A DNA stretch of 64,000 nucleotides from Rhodoblastus acidophilus (GTDB lineage Bacteria > Pseudomonadota > Alphaproteobacteria > Rhizobiales > Beijerinckiaceae), in contig NZ_JAOQNX010000008.1 in assembly GCF_025961575.1 (NCBI RefSeq), positions 112,260 through 176,259 of the forward strand. Reading direction: 5' to 3'. Of the stretch, positions 7,802-16,707 are shown piece by piece. Below the pieces are notes generated by a model, which was given only the letters and a program-made list of their open reading frames with translations, was not told where the DNA came from and did no database searches. The translations under genes and the position numbers were made by a program. The stretch's first letter is position 1. Each line of letters begins with the position of its first letter.

Positions 7802-8680
7802 TCAAACGCATTTCCCTGCCAAATAATTGGCGGCTTGGGACGCCTTGGAAGCGGCGGCGAAAATTGCCTTCTTGTCGGCCTTCATGATCCGGAGCCAATC
7901 GCTAAGGTATTGCGCGTGGTCGGCGCGCGGCTCGTCCGTCACGCCGAGGTCGGCGCATAGAAAGGCCGCTCCAAGCTCGGCAACCAACTCTTCCATCGCG
8001 TAGGCCTCATCACCAAAGCGCCTACCCAGCTCGCGATTGCAGCGGGTAGGTGCGCTCGTCCAGTGGGTCAGTTCGTGCAACAGCGTCGAATAGTAGGACT
8101 CGGCGGGGCTACTGGTCGCGGTGCCATTGAAAGCTTCGCGCGGCGGTAACTGGATGCTGTCGGTCGATCGGCGATAAAAGGCGCGCTCGCCGCCGTGGCT
8201 GATCGTCGCGCCGGTGCTGGCGATAAAGCTTTCTGCATGGTCGATCGGCGTCATGATCGAGGCGGGAGTTTTGATCGTGGGCGTGGTGAAGCCGTCGACC
8301 TGCTCGGCGGCAAAGACCGGCGTGGCGCGCGCAAAAAGACGGGTTTCGGGCTCGTCATTGTTGTCGTCGGCTTCGACCGTGAATTCCTTGTAAAAAACTA
8401 TGAATGCGGCTTTTTCGCCCTTCCGGACCTGGGCGCCGGCTTCGGCCCATTGGCGATAGGTGCCCCACAAACCAGAGCTATAGGCGTGCTCGTCAGCGGT
8501 CGCCCAAAGGGAAAGGATGTTCACGCCGCAATAGGCTTTTTTCGACGCGACATTGACGGGTCGGCAAATGTTGCCGGTCGATCGATGCCAAGGCAGCTGA
8601 AATTCTCCCGCGCCGCTTTCGATGGCGGCAATCAGCTTGTTTGTAATGTGCTGGTGGATATCAAAGCGTTGTCCCGGCAT
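7802..8680 (-). CDS. ardC: ArdC-type antirestriction protein
   Basis: A 292-aa protein, with the start set at 8680 (MPGQRFDIHQHITNKLIAAIE) because the longer frame runs into the resolvase gene. The N-terminal domain (about 1-130, with LPWHRSTGNICRPVNVASKKAYCGVN and an R-K-G-E-K-A block) is the single-strand DNA-binding ArdC domain. The C-terminal domain is a zincin-like metalloprotease fold with the HExxH site LLHELTHWTS and a downstream Glu in MEELVAELGAAFLC. ArdC proteins protect incoming plasmid DNA from host restriction, which suits a mobilisable element. Length is normal. Confidence 0.9.
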   Translation of the reverse strand: MPGQRFDIHQHITNKLIAAIESGAGEFQLPWHRSTGNICRPVNVASKKAYCGVNILSLWATADEHAYSSGLWGTYRQWAEAGAQVRKGEKAAFIVFYKEFTVEADDNNDEPETRLFARATPVFAAEQVDGFTTPTIKTPASIMTPIDHAESFIASTGATISHGGERAFYRRSTDSIQLPPREAFNGTATSSPAESYYSTLLHELTHWTSAPTRCNRELGRRFGDEAYAMEELVAELGAAFLCADLGVTDEPRADHAQYLSDWLRIMKADKKAIFAAASKASQAANYLAGKCV

Positions 8681-8701
8681 GGTTTCGGCCTTTGCGTCGG
8701 A

Positions 8702-8731
8702 GCAGGGTTGCAGCAGCTGCTGCAACCCTGC
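8702..8731. repeat. perfect 30-bp palindrome upstream of ardC
   Basis: GCAGGGTTGCAGCAG (8702-8716) is followed without spacer by its exact reverse complement (8717-8731). It starts 22 bp upstream of the ardC start codon, on the transcript leader side, so it could be an operator or a leader hairpin. From 8732 to 8951 no gene is seen. Confidence 0.75.
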
Positions 8732-8951
8732 CCGTCGGCGAGACCGGGGATCGGAGGGGGCAAGCCAAATCGATGCGGGTGGAGCGGGCGCACAAGCGAA
8801 GCGCGGAGCCACGGCCGTGTCGATTTTGCTTGTGGGGAGAGAGGGGCGGCGCCCCTCGGCTTCCCCTTGACGGCGGCAAACAGGCCGCTCGTGATGAAAT
8901 GCGCGGCGCCAAATGCGCCGTGCCAACGCCGGCAACCTCGGCGCTATGCGC

Positions 8952-9530
8952 CTATGCCTCGCCGCGCGCCACGGCTCGGGCTGAAGGCAGATGCCGATAA
9001 AGCGTCGACGCCGAAACGCCGATCCGTCGAGCCGCCTCATCGACAGTCAAGTCGGTTCCGGCCAGAAGGGCCTTGGCGGCGTTGATGTCTTTTTCCGTCA
9101 TTTTCAAAGGCCGGCCGCTCAACCGGCCCTGTGCGCGCGCCGACGCCAAGCCCGCTTGTGTGCGCTCTCGTATAAGACCACGCTCAAATTCCGCCAGCGC
9201 GCCGAAAATCTGAAAAATAAGGCGCCCGGTTGGCGTCGTCGTGTCGATCGATTCCGTCAACGAGCGGAATCCGACTTGGCGCTGATCCAAAAGTTCGATC
9301 GTCTCGATGAGCTGCTTGAGCGATCTCGCAAGGCGGTCGAGCTTCCAAACAACAAGGGTGTCACCGGGCCGAAGGTATTCGAGCGCGGCCTTGAGCTGAG
9401 GTCGATCGCGTTGGGCGCCGGAAGCCGCTTCCTCGAAAACTCGGTCGCAAGGAATCTTGGCCAGCGCATCGATCTGCAAAGCTGTCGTTTGATCGCGAGT
9501 AGAAACCCGCGCATAGCCGATGATCGACAT
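8952..9530 (-). CDS. serine resolvase/invertase
   Basis: A 192-aa small serine recombinase. The catalytic domain begins MSIIGYARVSTRDQ, with the nucleophile Ser in the ARVS motif, and continues with LVVWKLDRLARSL and the long helix GRLIFQIFGALAEFERGLIRERT. The C-terminal helix-turn-helix is LTVDEAARRIGVSASTLYRHLP. The length (~190 aa) matches Hin/TnpR-like enzymes. It would resolve dimers of the circular form or invert DNA. Inverted repeats just upstream (9536-9673) are candidate binding sites. It is divergent from the small gene at 9757. Confidence 0.93.
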   Translation of the reverse strand: MSIIGYARVSTRDQTTALQIDALAKIPCDRVFEEAASGAQRDRPQLKAALEYLRPGDTLVVWKLDRLARSLKQLIETIELLDQRQVGFRSLTESIDTTTPTGRLIFQIFGALAEFERGLIRERTQAGLASARAQGRLSGRPLKMTEKDINAAKALLAGTDLTVDEAARRIGVSASTLYRHLPSARAVARGEA

Positions 9531-9535
9531 TTATC

Positions 9536-9673
9536 CCTCTCAAAAGCCAAGCAATAATGCCACTTATGCGAGTGTAATTTCAAGGGACGGTTTTGAGAGG
9601 AGTGGATTGCTGTGCTTGAGCATCAGCCAGATATTTCGGCACCTCTCTCATAAACCGACGTTTATGAGAGAGG
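9536..9673. promoter_or_regulatory. candidate res site / resolvase control region
   Basis: Two inverted repeats lie between the resolvase start and the next gene. CCTCTCAAAA (9536-9545) pairs with TTTTGAGAGG (9591-9600), and CCTCTCATAAA extended to 13 bp (9642-9654) pairs with 9661-9673 around a 6-nt spacer. All share the half-site CCTCTCA. The 32-bp second repeat has the size of a resolvase subsite. Function is inferred from position and symmetry. Confidence 0.45.
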
Positions 9674-9756
9674 CAGTTTGGAAGAAATGGATGTGCTTTA
9701 CAAACGGAATTCCGACTTCAATTATGTTGATGCCACCGAACACATGAGGAGCGGCA

Positions 9757-9996
9757 ATGGCTGAATTGTATGATCGTTACAAAAATGTGGTGCGCCGCGG
9801 GGAAGGACTGATTTTGAGGTCCGGAGCTGCGTTTCCAGCCGGAGCCATCTCCGAAGAGTGGAAAAAGCAGGATACGGTTGATGAAACGAAGCTGAGCAAC
9901 GACGATAAAGCTGATATCGCCAAACAGGGCTATAGATATTTTAAGATGAAGGTCGAATTCTCGATTAATGAGAACGCCAAACCTCCCAGGCGGTAA
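9757..9996 (+). CDS. small hypothetical protein
   Basis: A 79-aa charged protein (MAELYDRYKNVVRRGEGLILRSG...), with GAGGAGCGGCA before the ATG as a clear ribosome-binding site. I recognise no family and see no membrane helix. The pattern 'ISEEWKKQDTVDETKLSNDDKADIAKQGYRYFKMKVEF' suggests a small alpha/beta fold. A terminator follows directly. It is transcribed away from the resolvase, possibly from a promoter in the repeat-rich region between them. Confidence 0.55.
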   Translation: MAELYDRYKNVVRRGEGLILRSGAAFPAGAISEEWKKQDTVDETKLSNDDKADIAKQGYRYFKMKVEFSINENAKPPRR

Positions 9997-10009
9997 TGTC
10001 CAAGAACCG

Positions 10010-10034
10010 AAAACCCGCCTAACCGGCGGGTTTT
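10010..10034. terminator. bidirectional terminator
   Basis: AAAACCCGCC (10010-10019) pairs with GGCGGGTTTT (10025-10034). The A-tract and T-tract on the two arms suit termination in both directions. Confidence 0.8.
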
Positions 10035-10160
10035 CCGACGCGACCAATTTCTCGCGGGAACAGCCTCGAACACAGTCGCGTGGTCACTTCGCGGAGATGT
10101 GGTCGTCTTCCGCGGTCCATCCATCGCATATTGGCGCACGCCACCGACACAGGCGGCGCT

Positions 10161-10295
10161 GCCCCGCAGCTCGCCGTCCTCGGCGATTTTCGCGGCGGCG
10201 GCCTTGCCCATTTTGGTCAGGTTCATCGCCAAAACGACGCGCTGCCGGATCGCTTCTTGATCTTCGGCGCTCAGGTTCGGATACCGCTCGCGCAC
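10161..10295 (-). pseudogene. possible N-terminal gene fragment
   Basis: The first ~45 codons read MRERYPNLSAEDQEAIRQRVVLAMNLTKMGKAAAAKIAEDGELRG, a protein-like helical start. The rest of the frame to 9930 loses protein character. It may be the broken start of a plasmid-type hypothetical gene. Evidence is composition only. Confidence 0.25.
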
Positions 10296-10323
10296 GATGG
10301 CTCCATGCGAACCTTTGTCGGTT

Positions 10324-10770
10324 CTAGGCGGAAATCAACACAAAGAAGGTATTAAGTTCGCGCGTCAGTGTCGCGACGTCTTTTGTCGTGCACTCCCAGA
10401 TTACAAGAACGCGAAACCCCAAGTGATTAAGGGCTTCGACATTTGCAGCGTCGCGTTCCTTGTTCCTTTGGAGCTTGGGCTGCCAATAAGCCGTGTTGGT
10501 CTTTGGCTTTGACGCAAGCCGGCAGCCGGCGTGCGAATGCCAGAAGCATCCGTGGACAAAGATGGCCCACGCCTTCCTTTTATTGGCGAGATCAGGTTTT
10601 CCAGGCAAATCATTGTTATTGATCCTGAATCTTATTCCAAGTCTGTGCACAAGCTTGCGGACCTTCATCTCGGGTGCCGTGTTCGACGACTTAATGCGCG
10701 CCATGATCTGCGACCGCGTCAGCGGTTCGCGCACCTTTCGTTTTTTGATCTTAGCTTGGCGCGCCGACAT
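10324..10770 (-). CDS. vsr: very short patch repair endonuclease (Vsr)
   Basis: A 148-aa T:G mismatch endonuclease. Family motifs are all visible: TRSQIMARIKSSNTAPE, then LPGKPDLANKRKAWAIFVHGCFWHSHAGC containing the catalytic Asp and His and the zinc ligands, then YWQPKLQRNKERDAANVEALNHLGFRVLVIWECTT. Vsr nicks 5' of T in T:G mismatches created by deamination of 5-methylcytosine, so it normally accompanies a C5 methylase. Here that methylase is 11 kb upstream at the head of the same minus-strand gene series. It sits 70 bp after the helicase gene. Confidence 0.95.
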   Translation of the reverse strand: MSARQAKIKKRKVREPLTRSQIMARIKSSNTAPEMKVRKLVHRLGIRFRINNNDLPGKPDLANKRKAWAIFVHGCFWHSHAGCRLASKPKTNTAYWQPKLQRNKERDAANVEALNHLGFRVLVIWECTTKDVATLTRELNTFFVLISA

Positions 10771-10840
10771 AGGCGTTTTTCAATGCCTCTTTTTCCTGAA
10801 TGATGACGGGCGGCGGCTTAGTTAGCCTACCGTCCAGACT

Positions 10841-13800
10841 TTATCGCGCCGGATGCTCGATCGGCTTTTGCTGTGCGTTTTCGAGGGCTTTCAATGGCCG
10901 TCGCAGCAGCTCGAAAGTGTTAACGAAGCGTTGGTCGCCGGCATTTAGGGCGCCAAACAGCCGGGCATTGGCCGTCGCGTCTAGCCGCCATAGCGGATGG
11001 ACGACCATTGTCCGCGTCTGGTTTTGGCCGCTATCGATAACCACTGGCAGGCCCAGCGGTCCGTCGTTTGCGACCGTCAATGTCGTCGGTCTGACTGCTT
11101 GCAACTCATCGGCAAGCTCTTGCGCCTGTTGGCGCCAATCGGCAAGTTCCGGATGCGAAAAGTCTCCGTCGAGCCCGCAAGCATAGCCCCTGTCCGACAG
11201 CGCCCGTATGAATGCCAATCCAAGCCTCCAGTCCAGGAGGCCGTGGTAGCGCCGGTTGCCGTATTGCTGGATGCAATGGTAGCACGCGGTTTTGCACCGA
11301 GACGTGTGGCTATCGTCGAGCAGCTCAGCCAGCGGTCGGCATTTCTTGTCGTTGATGATCCGGTCGATCAGGGTGACGATCTTAGGTGTTCGTCCTCCTT
11401 CGCTCGCCGCCATGGCTCGGCATAGGCCAGAACCATTGATCAGCGTGTCCGCGATCTGAAGGATTGGCCGGCTTTCGCGCAGCCGCGGCTCAAGCGCTTC
11501 GAACTCGTCGGGTGAGACGTCAAGTTCGATCGCCGCCTGTTGGATCAACATGTAGGTCGCACTGATCGCGGCGGCGCGCGCGGCGAGATGTGAGCGGTCG
11601 CCGCGTCTTGCTACGAGGTCGAACGCGAGGCGCGGGTCGAAGTCCCTGAGCTCGATGTAAAGCGCGTCAGTTTCTTTTCGCGACATGAGGCCGAATGGGC
11701 CGATCGGCGGCTGCTTGTTGATCCAGCGGTCCGTCGTGTCAGGAAGGAGGTCGTCGACCAGGGCCTGATGCTCGAGGCGGCCCCTGGCGTTTTGACCCTT
11801 TTGGCCGGGAATATAGATGCGCGCGTCTTCCATTGGCGTGACGGTAAAGCCGGCAGGCGCGCCCAAATCGTCTTCTGGCCCCTGATTGAGCCGGATGATC
11901 GTGATGTTGGCGCCCTTTTTCAGGGTGAGGTTGGCATAGTCAGCCGGGCTGCCTTCGTGCAGCATGGTCGCCACGGTCGTCAGGTTCATGCGGTACGGCG
12001 GCTTTTCGTCGCTCTTGTCCTGAAAGGTGGTGCGGAAGCCCGCGGGCGTGTGGAAAAGCTGGAACGCCTCGGGCGGCACCGGCGATTTACAGTCGTCGCA
12101 GACGGTTGCGGCATCCGGCTTTTCTGGCGATGTGTTTGCGGAGCCGCACGTGGGGCAGAATGCGATGTGCAGCTTCTCGTCCCACCAGTGCGTCATTGGG
12201 CCGCCGAGGTCGATGCCCTGACCTTTTTTCCTCATTGGATCGGGCAGCTGGCCGGTGAATCCAACGACAAGATGTTCTCGTTTGTCCTTAGTCAGCAGGT
12301 TGCCAGGCGCGAATTCCGCTATTGCGATGTCGATGTCGCGGTCAATCGTCGACCATTCGGGAAGTTCGTCACGGCCGCCGTGCGTGGCGCCTTTTCTCAA
12401 GCCGACATAAAGATTACGCACTCGCGTCGGCATGCCGTACATGGGCAGCAGCCCGCGTTCGGCGAGGAACTGTCCAAGGCCCATGCGTTCGGGAACGGTT
12501 CCTCCTGCGGCGTTCTTAATCTCCTCGACGACCTTGTCCGCAGTCAAATATGAGGCAATGTAGGCCGCGTCATTTTCTGATTGCGCCTTGGTTATCACCG
12601 CTGCGGTCAGGAATCGGTCGCGGTCGGTCTGTGTTGCTGCTAGAGCGGCGCGAAGCCGCTGCTGCCAATTAAGCGCCGGGTCGTAGTAGACGTCGGTCGG
12701 AACGAATTCGCCATGGATGTCCGGCGGCGTGAGCTCGTCGCCGGGGTAGGTCTCGCCTTGCGCTTCGCAGTCGTCGCGGAGCCTGGCGAACGCTGCGCGC
12801 AGCCAGACCTTCCGGGTCAGCCGTTCGGGTATCGGCAGATGTTCTGCCGCGAGGAACGGCGGTGGCGGGGGGTCGCCGGTGATCGCTTTGGGATGGCGGA
12901 AATAATGTTCATCGTGCGTGCGGCCGCGGCAGAACGTCAGTACGAACGAGAAGGCCTGGCCGCGCCGGCCAGCCCGACCGACACGCTGCTGGTAGTTGAA
13001 CCGTTGCGGCGGCATGTTCGCCTGGAATACGGTGTTAAGCGAGCCGATGTCGATGCCGACTTCCATCGTAGTGGTGACCGAAAGGAGGTCGATGTCGCGC
13101 GCGGCCCGCTCGATCGGGGTCATCTCGTCGACAAAAATGCCTTTGAACCGGCGCAGACGTTCCGAGAAGTCGTCGGTTTGTCCAGTAAGCTCCTCGCAGG
13201 TCATTCGGAAGCGTGGGATGCCCTCGATTTCGCTTCGCACTATCCGTCGTCCAAGGAAGTTGCGCTGCCAAAGGTCGCGCGCGAGGCCGGTTTGCAAGGG
13301 CGGCAGTTGCACATGACATCGTGTGCAGATTCCGTGACCTCGGTGCAGATGGACGCGTTCGCAGGAGCGGCAGCTCCAATATGGATCGTCGGCTGAGGCC
13401 AGCCGCAGATAAAGCTTTTCGATCTGCAGCTCGCCGTTGTCATGGCCGAACCCGTTGAAACGCTGCAGCACGCTGTCAACGCACGCATTCGGGTCGTTCG
13501 GAGCCACGGCTTCAGCATATCGCCTGACCCTCTTGTTCTTGACGTCATTCGCGATTTGCCAGCTGGGGTTGTTGGCGGCGAAGCGGCTTTCTCTGACGCG
13601 GTAGGCCGAAGCGAAGACGCGAACCCATGCATCCAATTCGTCGCTGTCTTTTGTTAGGTCCGGTCCTAGTGAGGGATAGGCCAGACCAGTTTCTTCCAGA
13701 GCAAAAAACGTGTTTGAGAAGATTATGTCGGCGGCGAATTCCTGTTGGCCTTGAAGAATCTGCTGGATGATTTCCAGCTTATTATTCAAGGATAGCGTTG

Positions 13801-16690
13801 GCGCGAACTCGATTTTGCCGTTGGTTTCGGTGAAGCTCTTGAACCACGGCTGGAAGTGATAGTAGGCGCGCCCGCGCACGTCAGAGGGGTGAATGCCGAG
13901 CCGGATGAACTCTTCCGCAACGATGGATAGCTCTGTGGTCGTGCTGTCGCCGCTCTGGAGGAGCCGACCCACGCGGACCTTCCTGTTAAGCATGCCGGGC
14001 CCTTCTTCCTTCCATTCCTTCATGATGGCCGGAAGCATCGGCGATAGTTTTGGGTCGGCGTAGATTTCCGTGATGCGTTGGATTTGCTTTTCGGGCGGAA
14101 CATACCTTGATGCGAGTTCCGTCAGGTGGCCGCGCGCGGCCGTGACAAAGATTTCGCGGGTCAGGTCTCGGCGGTGCAGCTTTTCGACTTCGGCGGCTGT
14201 TTTGGCCGCATCCTGACGGCTATCGGAAAAGACAATCGTTTTCGGGTCGCCGCCAGTGGCGTAGAGCAGCTCGAATAGCTCGGTTGCAACGAGCTGCGAG
14301 GCTTGGGTAAAGCCGGTGCGGAAAGCACGGATCGGCGAGCGCTGGGAATTGCTCGCCGGCCTGAGCGAATAATCGGTTCCGCATTTCGGGCAGCAGTAAG
14401 GCTGCGCGGTTTTGGGTACGCCCCGCCTTGGCACGGCTCCATCTAACTGGAAGTAGATCTGGCCTGAGATGCATCCTTGGCGGTCTTGTGCGCTGATTTC
14501 GACGACGCCCAGCGCCGGATCAATGATCGCGTTCTGCCACTGGTCGTATGGCCGCTCTGGCAAACGTGCGACATCTCTCGACGGCCAGAACACGGCGTAT
14601 TCGTCGAGGGTCTTGTTGTCGAAGGTCGTTACGGCAGCTTCGTCCGGCAGCTTCTCAAGATCGGGCGACGTGGGCAGCAGCTCGATTCTGTTCGCATTTC
14701 CAGTTTTGCCGCGCTGTCCGCCAAGGAAAAGGTCGCCGCAGGCTTGGCAGTAGAGCAGTTCGAACAGTCGCCGCCCACGCGCGCCGTTCTTGGCTTTGGC
14801 GTGCGATAATCCGCGGTCCATCGTAAGGTCGGAGATTTCAGTCTTGCCGCCGGCGTTTCTCGAAACGGAGCCGAACAAGCCTTCGATGTTCCGGACGAAC
14901 GTGTGAATTCTGAATGATGGCGTGCCCTGCCTGATCTTTCTAGACGATAGGTCGGATTCGTTCAGCGCTCGCGCCAGCAGCAGCCCGCGGACTGCGTCAT
15001 TGTCGGGATCGCCGCCGAATATCTTTTGGGCGATTTCGGAAACGGCCGTTGCGCGGATCTCATTATTTTCGCCGGTGATGCACGCCAGCGTGATCTGATC
15101 GGCAGCATTTTCGCAAATTCGCGCGTTTCGCTCAGCTTCCGGCAGGGTCGCGTCAATTCCGAACTGTTCAGCGATTTTGACGAGAGCGGCCTCAGCCGCG
15201 TCGCGCTGGATCGCCGTCACCATGTCCTGCTGCGAGCGGCTGTCTTTGAGCAGCGCCAAAAAGGGAGCGGCATCCAGCTTTTTCGGCTGCGACTTGGGAA
15301 GTTCAGGCTCGCCAGCGATGATGCATTTGCGCCAAAATTCCGGTTCTTTTGAGCCTGGGGCTCCCGGGGTCGCCGAAGTTCCAAACGGCGCGATCAGGTC
15401 TCTGAGATACGCAAGGCTGTCCGCGGCACGCTCGTCGTCGAGCGGAAGCGAGGCGCTGGACGCCAGCATCCGCAGCTTGTGCATATTTTGTGGCAGGTCC
15501 AGTCCGAGCCTGACCAGCAGGCTTTTGATCAGGAAGGCTGTTTCAGTGCCAGCCGAGCCGCGCATGAGGTGCAGCTCGTCGAACACGAGGAAAAAGCATG
15601 CGTCTGGGTTCGATTCGATCCATGCGCGCGTCTGGTCGAAGATCGGGTCTTCAACCTCTCGGGACAGCATCGCGCCGAGCATCGACGGGTTGCTGACCAG
15701 GATATCCGGCGGGCGGTGCTGCATATCCCAGCGCGAAACCATTTCGCCACCGTCAAGCGCTGGAAAGATGAAGCGCGTTTCTTCGGGCGGCTCTTGTCCC
15801 CTTTTTCTGGCTTCGTCCGCGGCGTTCTTGTCGAACTTGCGCGCCGCCTCCTGGTCTTCGTCAATGGCGACCATTGCCGCCTTCATCCGCTGTCGCCTGC
15901 GCTGCGTGCGGCCTCGCTCGCGTTCGTCGTCGAGCCGCGGATGGGTATGATGGCCTGGGACCGGGGTCTCGCCGTTATATTGGCCGAAGAAAATTCGGTT
16001 GCCGTTGAAGCGCGCTTCCATGATCGCTGCGGCGGCGTCCGAATCCAGCGCCTTCCGCAAGCGGACCATCTGGTCGGACACCAAGGCGTTCATGGGATAG
16101 AGTATGAGCGCGCGCACGGCCGGCGGCCGTGTTTCACCTTGGCGCTGGGCTTGGTATCCCTGCTGCTTGATCCGCCACCAGCGGCCCTGGAGGTAGCCGG
16201 TCGCCGGAGGCGTCCACTCCACCGCTTCCTTTGCGATCTGAGCCAGCACAGGAAGCATGAAGCTTTCCGTTTTGCCGGAGCCGGTTCCTGAGGTCACGAT
16301 GCCGGGCGTTCCAGCCCGTAGGCCGCGCTTCAACATCTCTATCTGATGCACGTAGGGCGCGTAAAACGATTGGCGGCGCAATTCGTCGCCGGCTGGCGCG
16401 TCTTCGCCGGGAAAGAGGCCGGATAGCGCGAGCTCTATAAAAGCCTTGCGGGCTTCGCGTCCCAGCGGCGCCAGAACGTCCGTCTGGTTAAGCAGGTCTT
16501 CTAGCGTTTGCTTCGACGAACTATACCGCACGACCGGCTCGACAAATGGATCGACGGCGAACGCCCCGGGCGTCAGCAAGAGATCGCGTCGGGCGTCTTG
16601 AATGGCGGGGTTTGAAATCCGGAACGCGGTTTCAACGTAGGTGATGAAAAAATCGCGGATGCGGTTGAAACCGCCAAGGGCGTCGAGCAC
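10841..16690 (-). CDS. druE: giant SF2 helicase with DUF1998, DruE-like
   Basis: A 1949-aa protein. Helicase motifs: SGTGSGKTES (Walker A, ~134-143), VFDELHLM (motif II), SSASLP (motif III region) and QRVGRAGRRGQ (motif VI). Two zinc-ribbon-like clusters follow the pattern CPKCGTDYSL and CRSCERVH...CTRCH. The C-terminus has the DUF1998 signature CKTACYHCIQQYGN. Size, architecture and linkage to a cytosine methylase and two large unknown proteins match DruE of Druantia anti-phage systems. DISARM DrmA/DrmB also combine a helicase with DUF1998, but there they are smaller separate proteins. The gene starts 17 bp after the preceding gene of the operon. Confidence 0.82.
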   Translation of the reverse strand: MLDALGGFNRIRDFFITYVETAFRISNPAIQDARRDLLLTPGAFAVDPFVEPVVRYSSSKQTLEDLLNQTDVLAPLGREARKAFIELALSGLFPGEDAPAGDELRRQSFYAPYVHQIEMLKRGLRAGTPGIVTSGTGSGKTESFMLPVLAQIAKEAVEWTPPATGYLQGRWWRIKQQGYQAQRQGETRPPAVRALILYPMNALVSDQMVRLRKALDSDAAAAIMEARFNGNRIFFGQYNGETPVPGHHTHPRLDDERERGRTQRRRQRMKAAMVAIDEDQEAARKFDKNAADEARKRGQEPPEETRFIFPALDGGEMVSRWDMQHRPPDILVSNPSMLGAMLSREVEDPIFDQTRAWIESNPDACFFLVFDELHLMRGSAGTETAFLIKSLLVRLGLDLPQNMHKLRMLASSASLPLDDERAADSLAYLRDLIAPFGTSATPGAPGSKEPEFWRKCIIAGEPELPKSQPKKLDAAPFLALLKDSRSQQDMVTAIQRDAAEAALVKIAEQFGIDATLPEAERNARICENAADQITLACITGENNEIRATAVSEIAQKIFGGDPDNDAVRGLLLARALNESDLSSRKIRQGTPSFRIHTFVRNIEGLFGSVSRNAGGKTEISDLTMDRGLSHAKAKNGARGRRLFELLYCQACGDLFLGGQRGKTGNANRIELLPTSPDLEKLPDEAAVTTFDNKTLDEYAVFWPSRDVARLPERPYDQWQNAIIDPALGVVEISAQDRQGCISGQIYFQLDGAVPRRGVPKTAQPYCCPKCGTDYSLRPASNSQRSPIRAFRTGFTQASQLVATELFELLYATGGDPKTIVFSDSRQDAAKTAAEVEKLHRRDLTREIFVTAARGHLTELASRYVPPEKQIQRITEIYADPKLSPMLPAIMKEWKEEGPGMLNRKVRVGRLLQSGDSTTTELSIVAEEFIRLGIHPSDVRGRAYYHFQPWFKSFTETNGKIEFAPTLSLNNKLEIIQQILQGQQEFAADIIFSNTFFALEETGLAYPSLGPDLTKDSDELDAWVRVFASAYRVRESRFAANNPSWQIANDVKNKRVRRYAEAVAPNDPNACVDSVLQRFNGFGHDNGELQIEKLYLRLASADDPYWSCRSCERVHLHRGHGICTRCHVQLPPLQTGLARDLWQRNFLGRRIVRSEIEGIPRFRMTCEELTGQTDDFSERLRRFKGIFVDEMTPIERAARDIDLLSVTTTMEVGIDIGSLNTVFQANMPPQRFNYQQRVGRAGRRGQAFSFVLTFCRGRTHDEHYFRHPKAITGDPPPPPFLAAEHLPIPERLTRKVWLRAAFARLRDDCEAQGETYPGDELTPPDIHGEFVPTDVYYDPALNWQQRLRAALAATQTDRDRFLTAAVITKAQSENDAAYIASYLTADKVVEEIKNAAGGTVPERMGLGQFLAERGLLPMYGMPTRVRNLYVGLRKGATHGGRDELPEWSTIDRDIDIAIAEFAPGNLLTKDKREHLVVGFTGQLPDPMRKKGQGIDLGGPMTHWWDEKLHIAFCPTCGSANTSPEKPDAATVCDDCKSPVPPEAFQLFHTPAGFRTTFQDKSDEKPPYRMNLTTVATMLHEGSPADYANLTLKKGANITIIRLNQGPEDDLGAPAGFTVTPMEDARIYIPGQKGQNARGRLEHQALVDDLLPDTTDRWINKQPPIGPFGLMSRKETDALYIELRDFDPRLAFDLVARRGDRSHLAARAAAISATYMLIQQAAIELDVSPDEFEALEPRLRESRPILQIADTLINGSGLCRAMAASEGGRTPKIVTLIDRIINDKKCRPLAELLDDSHTSRCKTACYHCIQQYGNRRYHGLLDWRLGLAFIRALSDRGYACGLDGDFSHPELADWRQQAQELADELQAVRPTTLTVANDGPLGLPVVIDSGQNQTRTMVVHPLWRLDATANARLFGALNAGDQRFVNTFELLRRPLKALENAQQKPIEHPAR

Positions 16691-16707
16691 TGCTGCTTCT
16701 CCTGAAC

